64,000 nucleotides of DNA, from assembly GCA_932294295.1 (NCBI GenBank), contig OW028584.1, positions 21,979,638 through 22,043,637 of the forward strand. Reading direction: 5' to 3'. The position numbers were made by a program, and so were the translations under genes. Below the pieces are notes generated by a model that saw nothing but the letters and a program-made list of their open reading frames with translations, had not been told where the DNA came from and did no database searches. Of this stretch, positions 55,082 to 64,000 are shown in pieces (position 1 is the stretch's first letter; the number at the start of each line of letters is the position of its first letter). This stretch comes from Alitta virens. Lineage: Eukaryota > Annelida > Polychaeta > Phyllodocida > Nereididae.

Positions 55082-58000
55082 CTGGAAAAGTAAAGCACAA
55101 ATGACATGTTACAACCGAAGAATAATGAAACATACAAACAGGGCCAATAGAAACGAGCTCGAGCTGAGTCACTTATCCTCACCCTTCGGATGCAGGGAGC
55201 AACACATAAACAAGTCATTGATGTCATGACATAGACCAATCACCAATAAAAAATCAACATCAATTGAGATGTCATTGGTTATTGTTCCCCACAACCGCTA
55301 GGTGTGCAAAAAACCTCAAGTGCTGAGTCTCCCTTATAATGCCTCTTGTACCAAGCATAAGCCATCTGCAAAGGTTTCTGGGATTGTCAGGGTTAGTGGA
55401 TAGCGTCACTTAGTTAAAGATGTGTGCGAATATATATATATATATTTATACAAAGCCACATTTATATTAGGTAGTTATTAGAAGATATGGACCAACATAT
55501 ATTGTACGTAATGTATGTGTGTGTGTCTGCAATAAAGATTAATAATAATAATAATAATAAGGTTTATTGACATATCTTAAGTAAGCCACTTAAGCATGGT
55601 AATTATGAATGGCATTTGACAAAGAAACTAATCAATAAGCTCCAGCGAGTGCTATTTGTTGTAACCACATAGTATACCCAGAGGCGCCAGTACAATTGAG
55701 GCAACGTCATATCATGTTCTGGGTTACTTTTTGACAACATAACTTTCCTGCACAAATAAGATATGTGGCAAAAGTGAATAATCGCAATGACAAATGTTAT
55801 GATTGTGATGTCACTAGAAGTTACAGTGCATTTCTTTAATCCCAAGATGACGCTAGCTTATGAGGCTCATAATTTGTAAAATAGCTATTTTAATAATAAT
55901 TAATAATAAATTAATTATTATTAAATTAATTATTAATAAATATTATAATTTTAATATTACTGCTCTTACTGGTGGCAACTTATTACTAATTAACTACTTC
56001 AAATAGAGGTGGTGATGTCAAACCAACTCATGGTGATCGATGTGTTTTGAGATGGTGGAAATGGTGGTGTCATCTTAGATGCCAGCGCCTTTGGATTCAG
56101 CAACAGTTTTGCCATTGATTGGAACATTGCATTTATTGGCATAGTGAAGACAAAACATTAATTGGCATTACATACCTCTGTTGTTCATAACCTCTTCAAG
56201 TATCTTAGTGGTGAACACAGTACGTAGAACGTAGAATATCATGCATATTGCAAAGCTTGTTAATAACATAATCCGCAGCACCATCCAGAAATGAATAACT
56301 GGTTGACGCTTTCTTAAAGCAACAAAAATATCCTTGATGCATAAAATCAAAAGGATGGTGAACATTAGGAAACTCATTAGTTCGAAGATCAGGGCTAGTA
56401 ATCCTGAACCACCATTATAGCGATACAACTCCAAGGTTTCGACGCGATGTTTGGTGAAACATCCTCCATACTCGGGAAATTCGTATCGCAGCCGAATTGA
56501 GCTAAACAGATTACTATCCATGTTGAGGACACTAGCTTCAATGAACACTGCTCTTGTTTGCCCATCGAGCCAATTATTCTGTTGCAGTTGACTTACAACA
56601 TTACGTGCTCGTGATGAGTTATATCCCAAGTTGACGACGTAACCTCCTCCACCGTATATCGTTAACAAACCCCAAACTGGTTGACGATTCAACTGGGAAC
56701 CTGATTGATACTTAAAAGCCATACCAACAGGGTGTGATTCAATAATCCTTTGGTATGAGTAATTGGTAAATGGTTCCCATCCAGGTAGATGAATCTTCTT
56801 GTCCTCTTTTCTAAGGCTGTATCCTGCGCCACATTTACTCACTGATTTTTGCATTACTGGCTGTATGGTGCAGTGGCCTGTATTTGCAATAAAATAAAAC
56901 CATGAATAAATTTATTCAGAAATACAACATGCTACATATTAACCATTTGACAAATATCTTGGCTTTTTTAATTACTGACTCTATTGCAGATTAGAGAACA
57001 ATTACACCAATTGTTGAGAACAATAAAACCATTTCATCAGTTTACTGACATTTTGATCCAAGATTTTTGGCATGGAAATAATTAAATTAAATCATACATT
57101 TTTCATCAAGAATTGCTTCTGTTTCTGTTCAGACATGAAACATTAGGTCTTGGGTTGTTCTAACATTTATTGCCTATCAGAAGAGCTGCACTACGCCCAC
57201 CCACTAAACAATGCATCTACATTATTGTTATTCTATATATGGGTACAAATATGCTTCGTGTATGTCACTGTCAAGGGTCTGATAGGAAAAATCTGCCAAT
57301 TGTTATTTAGGCTATATCAATTAAAGTTGTCAACTGACAAACTTCATAACACCAGACTTTCCACAGAGTAGAACGTACTCCTGTCTTTTGGCAGAGCTTT
57401 TTCCCGACTGCTGCACACCCTTGTTGTAGTGAGGTTCAGGCATAATTTGCTCTAGTTTTATTGACATCATCACCATGTTGTGTTTTATTTAAATCTTACC
57501 TGGCAGAATGCGAACTTGAATAATCTTTGGTGATCCGAGTCTGTAACCTTCTTGATGAATTATAAACTTTTGTTCATATTTTGTGGTGTTTTTGCCATTG
57601 GAGAGAGAATCATGATAAAATCCTTCCACGAGTTTATCAGAGATGATTTTGTAAAGGTCCACTGGTGTCTTTGGGACCTAAAATATATAATGAAACAAGT
57701 TATTGTTTCATGTAGGAGTACCTGGACCACTTCCAGGCAATGACTTGTATTGTATTGCATTGTACTGTGTTGTATTTTTGGGTTATGTTTGTGCATTATT
57801 TCTAGAAAACACTAATAAAGGCAAATATTGGTAAAGTGGTGGTTGACTACAAACACTCGTTATTGTACCTGATGATTTGTAAAGTGATCTCGCAAAGCTT
57901 TATTCTGGTGATACAATTGTGAATCCTGATTGCTATACATCACTAATAGCAAGATGATGACAAAGATGATCTGCTTTGCACAGTCTGTGAACATTGTTAT

Positions 58001-61000
58001 GACAGCATTATCCAGTTTCTTCTTTTTGTTCATGTCAACACTTGATTGGGCTGCTAACGCTTCTAAGATTTCATCCAGGTCGTGTTCCTTTGCTGTATTG
58101 ATAAACGAAATGTGGTGTTGAGTGATATTTCGCTTTCTGCATATGGTGAAACTTATAGATATACTGTGACTAATAAAATGAAAATCAGTAGCCAATACTC
58201 ACTAAAGTAGTGATTAACTTCATAGAAATCACATCTTCTTCCATAATCTTTCTCATATTCCTTGACAAATGAGCTCTCACCAAAGTAGAATGAAATTATC
58301 ATAGTTATAATTGCAATCTGCAATTAAACCGAATTTCAATATATTGTCAGTTAGATCATACTCAAAGCTATTAGGATTTGTAGGAGGCTGAACAATACCA
58401 ATTTTTCCAAGTAAATCGTAATAATTTTTAATTCTGAAAAAGGTGTTAGTTTCAAACACTGTTTAATTTATGTTTAGAATCTTTAAGTTAAGATCTATGG
58501 GTGAATGAGGTTATCAATTTGCACTGTGCACAAGGTATAAGTGATTCTAGATGATGCTGGAAAGGTCTTCAATAGATTAGTGATCAGTGGCTGGACAACC
58601 CAAGCAGTCGTTGAATGGGGAGAAAAAGTACTACAAGAGGTCTCTGATACCATAGCAGATAAGTAATGTTTGAAGACGTCATCTACAGGGTGCGCCATAA
58701 AAACTTGCACAAGGCATCTCTACTTTCGAGATAGCTCTAGGTTACTCAAATGCTTATGAAGTCTTTTAAAGTTTTGCCACATTTAGTTAGGGGTATAAGC
58801 AATTGGTCATTGTGATATTTTTAATCTTATAATGTTAGACAATATCAGTATCTGAATTATTGAGAGGGTGTATGCTGCGGGGCTTGTTATGAGTGATACA
58901 CATCACAGAAGTCAAATTTCTGTCTGCTTGCATGGTGTCTCTAGTTGCAGAAAGTTTACAAATTAGATATTTCCTAGTTACTACACCTCTGAAGCCATAG
59001 AAAATATCATATTTGCACAGAATCCTCCTTCAATGTTTTTTATATGTGCATAATATCAAGGTATTAGATGATAAGAAGGTTGGTTCCAGTTTTGATTCAG
59101 CAAGGTCATGAAATTAAAACAGAGAAATATAATGGCATTCCAGAGGGACTTTTTGAATTTACAACTAATCTCGAAATAATCACATGATTTTCAGGAGGAT
59201 TGGCCAGTTAATTAGACAGAAAAGACAGAAAATTGACCAAAATCCAAAATGGCACTTTCCGCCTCAAAAGTGTCCATGCTCTACCTTCTTATTAAAAATG
59301 AATCTATTTGCCCTATTTTTGGCGGCAAAGGTCAAGAAAGGTGTCTGTGACACAACTGTATGATCAGTGACATAATCTAATGCTTACATTGCAAAAGCCG
59401 AGGTGAAAATCACCCGAAGGTGTGATAAGTGTGCATGTGCTATATTTAGATCCATATTTATCTATAATTCTTGAGGAAAAATGAAAATATATTTATAAAC
59501 ATAATTTAGGACTATTATTACTTTCGTGTGTATGATTGCAGCTGCATGCGATTACAGTCAATTGAGGTAATAACAAAAGAGGTAGCAGTAGCTGCTTGTG
59601 CAAGTTTTTATGGTGCACCCTGTATAATGTCACATCATCCATGCAACAACAGAGTAGTGACATCATCTTGCCTTTTTATATACTACGGTTGTAGTGCCTC
59701 CTGTAGGCACTGTTACTTTTATTCCCCAATATAATGTCACATCATCCATGCAACAACAGAGTAGTGACATCATCTTGCCTTTTTATATACTACGGTTGTA
59801 GTGCCTCCTGTAGGCACTGTTACTTTTATTCCCCAATAAACTAACAACCCAGTAATGACATGACATGATGCTGAGCTATGTAAGATATCATACTTGTCTA
59901 AAATTCATGAGGTAAAAATTTGATCTCATAATGATCTCACAGCAATCTCATACTCTCACATCATATTGATGATATCTGATTGATACCATGAGATCGCCAT
60001 TTGTTTTCACCAGGTGTCACTAGAATAGCCCTAGTGGTGACGCCTGGTGTCTGCTGGACATTGTGTGCACGTGTGTTGGCTTTTGGTGCAAGACTGTAGC
60101 TATGGCATCATCTACAATTAAGAAAAAGGTAGGTGGATTTGGTCATGTAAACTTACGTTGCTAACATGTGGTAGGTACCCTCTGGTTGTAAGTCCCATCA
60201 GTCATGTTTGCATTTGTTTATAATAAATGATTTGAACCTAATTTCAGGTATGACGAGTTTTATGTAAAAAAAGAAATAATGAAATAATTTCACAAAGATG
60301 TCTACATGATCTCACAGCTTGATTTCAAATGTCGAGATCGCTGCGAGATCACTATGTGATTACAGATTGATCTCGCAGTGATCTCATAATTATCTCGTGT
60401 GATGACATCGCTGTGAGATCGCTATGATATCAGATTCCTTTGAAACAACTGTCTCGGTGCAGTTCATAAGGAACTGCTTGGGACTATTAATCATGACCAA
60501 AAACTCCATTCCAGAACAATGACCAGGTTGCAGTTGGACATCTGTAATATGCTTGCTCGTTATAAACAGACTATTACCCTCAATTAGATGGGGAAATACC
60601 AATACAATACATGATGTCACCGCAGCCCAATTATGAGTGACATCATGTATTAGTATTTCCGGGTAAAATGTTACGTAAGAACTGACCAGCTCCATTTGTA
60701 TCACTGTATAACTGATATGCAATTAGTCCAGATGAACAAGGTTGTGTGAAGACTAACAAGGATGCCTACCTTCAATGGCTCCACCAAGAAAACATTTGAA
60801 ATGTTTGAAAAGAAGAATGCCACCAGCCAAGCAGTTGATTTCTTTCTTTCCCATTGAAAACTGTAAAGTAGGGTAAAGAATGCTGAGACAGCCACTGACA
60901 GGAATACCAACATCCAGGCCACGTAAATAAACCAATAGGGTAAAGTAAATGCCCTCTTTTTGTTGTGAATTCGATGAACTCCTGGTGGCCCATTTTCACT

Positions 61001-63725
61001 GTTGTCATGCATCGCTGGGTCGTCAATGAGTTTGGTTTCACACTTTTGCTTCCTCACAGAATAGGCAAATCCAAAAACAATCAAACTAACAGGTATGACA
61101 ACAATCAAACTGCTGATAAATCCAGTGATTAAATCATTGACCGATATCTGAAGAGTGCCAATTGTTATAGTTCCACTGCTAGATCCTGAGCTATCTCCTG
61201 GATCCCTGTAGAACATTGCGTTGGTAATCATGGACAAGTAGAAGATTGCCAGGATACAAGAAATCCTTTGGACTCTAGTGAATTTAGTCCTCCAGGATCT
61301 GTTTGTCAGTGAAACCCAGAGGTGGTCGTTGTAAAACTTCCTTCGGATGTTACTTCGCATCAGTTTCCCTTTGTCCTCCTCTGCGACAGATGACAAGACT
61401 AGAAGTCGGCCAATCTTTCCATCTCCTCGACTTTCGTCAAGCCATTCATCACATGGGAATAGATACCTGGTTATGATAAAAAAAAACACAGCTCTGTGTT
61501 AGTAGTTAGTGTTGTCCATGCTTAACAAACTTTGATTTTATGTGCATAAATCCAGTGCAAAAACGTATGACATCTGATTCGAAATGTTCTGTAACAGAAT
61601 CACAAATGAGCCGATTTCTGTACTTTCTCAAACAAGTCTGGGTAGGCTTGTACTATTGATTAAATCTGAAGAAGACCCCCTTCCATCTGCACCATAATAT
61701 AACCTGTTGAAGGGCGACCTCATGCACCCACATAAATGGAATCATAAAAAATACATTGCCAGTATTTATAATCAATTATCATACCAAATATCTCGCTGGT
61801 GATCAACAACAGCAATTTGTGTTAATTGCCATGATTTTTGTGATCCTTCGCCTGAATTATCATGCCAGACTCGTATGCTGTACAAATATCCCAAATCAGT
61901 TGGTGAGGTTAAGGTGAAGTAGGCGGCCTCTCCTTTTTTGAAAACCTAGGTAAAGGCAACAAACAATTTATAATCAGTGACAAGGGCTGATAAACGAATG
62001 GTATCATTAACTCTGCTTTCTTTGTACAATGCATAATCATAAGATAATCAGGAACTTGTCTTTTTCCATACTTGTTTGTCGCTAGCCTTCAACACGCATA
62101 TTCCAGTATCACCCTCGGTTCCTGTTATAATAACTGACACTTCTGAAACAGTCCCAGCTCCTTTAGCATTCCCGGTGAACACATGCACTTCATATTTGTA
62201 ATTGTCACCATCATAGCAATCCAGCAAAGGAAGGCATTGCCACTGTTAAAAAGAATCGTTGACATGCATGAAGAAGGTCTTCATTTCAAAGTATGCAGGT
62301 GTTGTTTTAGTTTTGGAACGAGTTCAGCACATGTTTCGACAATTCAAGATAGACATCAGATTGGCTATAAGGCCATTGCAACAGTTTTTTAATAAAAAAT
62401 TTTTTTTTTATGATGGTCAACATTCTTATGGTTTGTTGTAATTTTCAAAACATTCGTTTGTTTCCTTGCTTATAATTGAGATATTTTTGTTGAAGCTTAC
62501 TTTAGTAACTGTTCTACAATCACAAACTGGTTCATTGAGAGTGCTATTCCTAATCATGCTCATTGTCACAACAAGTTCAGAACCGTAGCCAATCCTAAAT
62601 TTTTAGTAACATCATTTGAGGTTTACAATTTGATTGAGATTGCTACTCCTTAACAATAAAATAGTTTTTGTCGGAATTTAAAATATACATACATATGATA
62701 TCATACTAATGTAGATTTTATTCCATAGTTTATCACAACACTCAAGAAGGCAAGTGAAAAGGGCAGAAAGTTTCGGTAAGCTCTTGAGAAAAAGTATATT
62801 ATACAATATACAATACCTTGATCAAGTCTGCAACATCCAGTCTTCTTAGGAAGACTGCAGCAGGGATGTAAATCAGAATAATACAAATGACGGTCATCAC
62901 CACAACTATGTTTTCCACAATCTTCTGACCCAGGTTATCAAAGACTGTTCCAAAATTGATTATATTTGGTTTTACGTTTAGTCCTGCTCCCAAACTGCCC
63001 AGTAAATTGCTCTTGAACCGCATCTTTGTGCTTGTAGGAGGGCTTTCAACCTAGAAAATACACAGTTTTATCTGTAAAGCCACAGTCACACTAGCCCTTA
63101 AAACAATTTAAGGCAGGACAAGACATCCTACAACTGAAAGTCGTCACCATTCCTTTAGGAGTCTTGCAATAATGCATTGATAGTCTCAGATGGTCTTGGA
63201 TAATCTTCTACTGTTGTGCAGCTGATTTCAGGGTTTTTTTTTGCAAGCAGTTGCTTCTATGTACAAAAACCTGGAGACCACCAACTTGTCATCAACAATC
63301 TCAAGTTACCCTAAGTTGTCTTAAATTTATCATAGATAGTTGCACAATGGTTGTAGATCTTTATCAATCTGTGACTTTCACAAGATATTCTTCAGGGCTA
63401 ACGTGACTGGGGCTTTAAGGTAGCAGCACCAAAATTTTGAGAATTTGATTATCATTATGAAATGGACAATTATGATTTAAAAGGTTGCTTTTGGTGAACT
63501 GATTATATAAAATCTATTCTTTGGGGAGGAAGAAAGTATTGTCCATGGTGAAATTTCATTGGTCATCTAAAGTAGGAATCTAGATAATCTACTATCAAAA
63601 AATTACCTCAAATGCGGCATCATTCCATTGTTCTGTGTCTGGATTCCAAATGCGACAATTTAATTCCAGTATTCGGAAATAATATTGCATGTTGCTCCAT
63701 TCACCACTACTGGGGTTATCTGGAT
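54441..63725 (-). CDS. Polycystin-1-family protein, C-terminal part, ten exons
   Basis: Overall gene model; exons listed separately. Joined, they give about 1079 residues ending at TAA (54441-54443). Order: GPS-region remnant, TM1, PLAT (lipoxygenase-homology) domain, three-helix block, extracellular polycystin (TOP) domain, channel-like helices, short acidic tail. In animals these membrane proteins (PKD1, PKD1L, PKDREJ/suREJ) pair with PKD2-type channels in cilia or on sperm and act in sensing or calcium signalling. All nine junctions use GT-AG sites with matching phases. The first visible exon begins in mid-codon, so the large ectodomain is encoded beyond the right edge. Which subfamily it belongs to cannot be settled without that ectodomain. 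Confidence 0.9.
55090..56170. other. Polycystin intron between exons 9 and 10
   Basis: Holds a short (TA)n, an (AAT)n run (55534-55560) and a TTAATTATTAA-rich palindromic stretch (55889-55955). Short frames here are not exons. Confidence 0.6.
56176..56877 (-). CDS. Polycystin exon 9: polycystin (TOP) domain and next helices
   Basis: Bounded by an ATACAG acceptor and an AGAG|GTATGT donor, phase 1 at both ends. It carries the extracellular polycystin domain (WEPFTNYSYQ, GLLTIYGGGGYVVNLG, NNWLDGQTRAVFIEASVLN, YEFPEYGGC) and two helices after YNGGSGLLALIFELMSFLMF. These motifs are diagnostic for the PKD1/PKD2 superfamily. Confidence 0.9.
57500..57677 (-). CDS. Polycystin exon 8
   Basis: Phase 0 start (VPKTPVDLYKIISDKLVEGF), phase 1 end (RLGSPKIIQVRILPG). 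The LGxPxxxQVR motif marks the start of the TOP domain. Two N-glycosylation-type sites are possible near SNGKNTTK. Confidence 0.85.
57869..58092 (-). CDS. Polycystin exon 7
   Basis: The acceptor ATACAG at 58093-58098 is chosen because it alone restores the frame left by exon 6; nearer AG sites would give a stop. It encodes KEHDLDEILEALAAQ, a basic stretch NKKKKLD, then the helix AKQIIFVIILLLVMYSNQD. It ends CAG|GTACAA in phase 0. The intron to exon 6 is only 110 bp. Confidence 0.78.
58203..58317 (-). CDS. Polycystin exon 6
   Basis: Follows ATTGCAG in phase 0: IAIITMIISFYFGESSFVKE, completing the helix started by VEPLK in exon 5. It ends TTTA|GTGAGT in phase 1. The other two frames hit stops at once. 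Confidence 0.8.
59623..59836. repeat. 107-bp tandem duplication, two identical copies
   Basis: tataatgtcacatcatccat ... cttttattccccaa occurs twice with period 107 and no difference that I can find, inside a polycystin intron. Its identity implies a very recent origin or an assembly artefact. Confidence 0.95.
59925..60420. repeat. GATCTC/GAGATC-rich block with central hairpin
   Basis: About ten GATCTCA/GAGATC motifs concentrate near both ends (59928-59995 and 60330-60412) in opposite orientations. CACCAGGTGTCACTAG and its near-complement CTAGTGGTGACGCCTGGTG form a hairpin at 60012-60047. Layout like a TIR element with subterminal repeats. Confidence 0.5.
60770..61466 (-). CDS. Polycystin exon 5: end of PLAT and three-helix block
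   Basis: Its first base completes Trp of the PLAT sequence DIW|YLFPCDEWLDESRGDG. Family marks follow: FYNDHLWVSL, RVQRISCILAIFYLSMITNAMFY, then DLITGFISSLIVVIPVSLIV and a third and fourth hydrophobic segment. It ends NVFLVEPLK before an AAG|GTAGGC donor in phase 0. It is the most conserved and easily recognised exon of the gene. Confidence 0.92.
61785..61945 (-). CDS. Polycystin exon 4: PLAT, second half
   Basis: VFKKGEAAYFTLTSPTDLGY then YSIRVWHDNSGEGSQKSWQL. The IRVWHDNSG core with the following W is the PLAT signature of polycystins. Phase 0 in, phase 2 out. Confidence 0.92.
62072..62242 (-). CDS. Polycystin exon 3: PLAT, first half
   Basis: CAG|TGG acceptor, phase 0. WQCLPLLDCYDGDNYKYEVH then VFTGNAKGAGTVSEVSVIIT, matching the YEV-TG-GAGT-VI start of PLAT domains. 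Ends ACAAA|CAA at GTATGG, phase 0. Confidence 0.9.
62501..62594 (-). other. Possible extra (cassette) exon between polycystin exons 2 and 3
   Basis: An open 31-codon segment (IGYGSELVVTMSMIRNSTLN EPVCDCRTVTK in two parts) lies between TTTTTAG and AAA|GTAAGC. Its end phase fits exon 3, but its start phase fits exon 2 only if a weaker donor 8 bp further on (ATT|GTATAT) is used. It could be chance. Confidence 0.25.
62817..63050 (-). CDS. Polycystin exon 2: post-GPS segment and TM1
   Basis: Begins after TTTTCTAG in phase 0 (VESPPTSTKMRFKSNLLGSL), continues with NVKPNIINF, the sequence that follows the GPS in polycystins, then TM1 (VVVMTVICIILIYIPAAVFL) and RRLDVADLIK. Ends AAG|GTATTG. The Cys and His-Leu-Thr residues of a cleavable GPS are missing here. 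Confidence 0.87.
63072..63420. mobile_element. 349-bp MITE, family M4, reference copy
   Basis: aaagccacagtcacactagc at the left pairs with the inverted aaagccccagtcacgttagc at the right. It lies in the intron between polycystin exons 1 and 2 and shares internal words (cttgagattgttg, gacttgttgg and their complements) with 33560-34013. Confidence 0.88.
63607..63725 (-). CDS. Polycystin exon 1 of those visible: start of GPS region (gene continues to the right)
   Basis: Acceptor CTTACAG, two bases completing a codon, then PDNPSSGEWSNMQYYFRILE and LNCRIWNPDTEQWNDAAFE. C-x-x-W...W matches the first part of a GPS motif. Donor GAG|GTAATT in phase 0. The next upstream exon is outside the window. Confidence 0.8.
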
Positions 63726-63729
63726 CTGT

Positions 63730-64000
63730 AAGTTTACATTTATCTTATTATGAGATGAATTGTTTAATTCTTGCAGTGGGAACACTAGCTTGAGATATAT
63801 ATTTTACTCCAACTGCTGAATTAGATTCAGTTCAAATGGATATATCTCACCTCCACCAAGATTTGAACCTAGGACCCTTTGTATATGTTTAAAGGGGCGT
63901 TCAAACTGTCACGTACGAAATCTACGAGTGACAACGTATGTAAAAAAAGGGCTATACATAGCTATACGTGCTCACTCGTGGCACTGTTTATTATGTATAA
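63730..64000. other. Polycystin intron at right edge
   Basis: A GATTTGAACCTAGGACC word (63860-63876), a B-box-like SINE remnant on the minus strand, and no further exon. Confidence 0.5.

Larger units (their letters stand above)
58330..60760. other. Long polycystin intron between exons 5 and 6
   Basis: Contains the tandem duplication and GATCTC block listed separately. GCTATGGCATCATCTACAAT with AAG|GTAGGT near 60098-60130 could be read as a tiny plus-strand start exon but leads nowhere. Confidence 0.5.

Noticed and set aside
60098..60130. Tiny plus-strand start exon MASSTIKKK with donor
   Set aside because: The next acceptor leads to an immediate stop, and it lies in a repeat-like block in a polycystin intron.

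Overview
The window is animal (eukaryotic) nuclear DNA: AT-rich, gene-sparse, with spliced genes using GT-AG introns and many SINE, LINE and MITE-type repeats. Three protein genes are supported, all on the minus strand. Their families (a MINPP-type histidine phosphatase, a somatomedin-B/Methuselah-like receptor and a polycystin-1-family protein), the repeat style and the base composition suggest a marine invertebrate, most likely an ambulacrarian (echinoderm or hemichordate). That placement is inference, not proof.

Layout. At 1-3.5 kb lie the first two recognisable coding exons of a secreted multiple inositol polyphosphate phosphatase, with a TATA-box promoter; the gene continues past the left edge. 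From 3.5 to 18.6 kb I find no convincing gene. This stretch holds a roughly 600-bp dispersed repeat in three copies, tRNA-derived SINEs, several terminal-inverted-repeat (TIR) elements and a recurring CTCF-like motif. At 18.65-21.25 kb two large exons join in phase to give a 753-residue receptor: signal peptide, somatomedin-B domain, two related cysteine modules and a seven-helix Methuselah-like domain. From 21.3 to 54.4 kb there is again no convincing gene; the stretch holds minisatellites, decayed LINE fragments and at least eight TIR families, two of them in proven nested insertions.

From 54.44 to 63.73 kb ten phase-compatible exons encode the C-terminal ~1080 residues of a polycystin-1-family protein: a degenerate GPS region, TM1, a PLAT domain, the three-helix block, the extracellular polycystin domain and the channel-like helices. 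Its 5' part lies beyond the right edge.

The three genes show no obvious functional link. The most informative new material is the repeat biology: families whose ends are defined by exact target-site duplications (8 bp, TA, and one 17-bp SINE duplication), one of which carries a CRE-like palindrome in both copies. On the protein side, notable points are the receptor's duplicated cysteine module and the polycystin's degenerate GPS.
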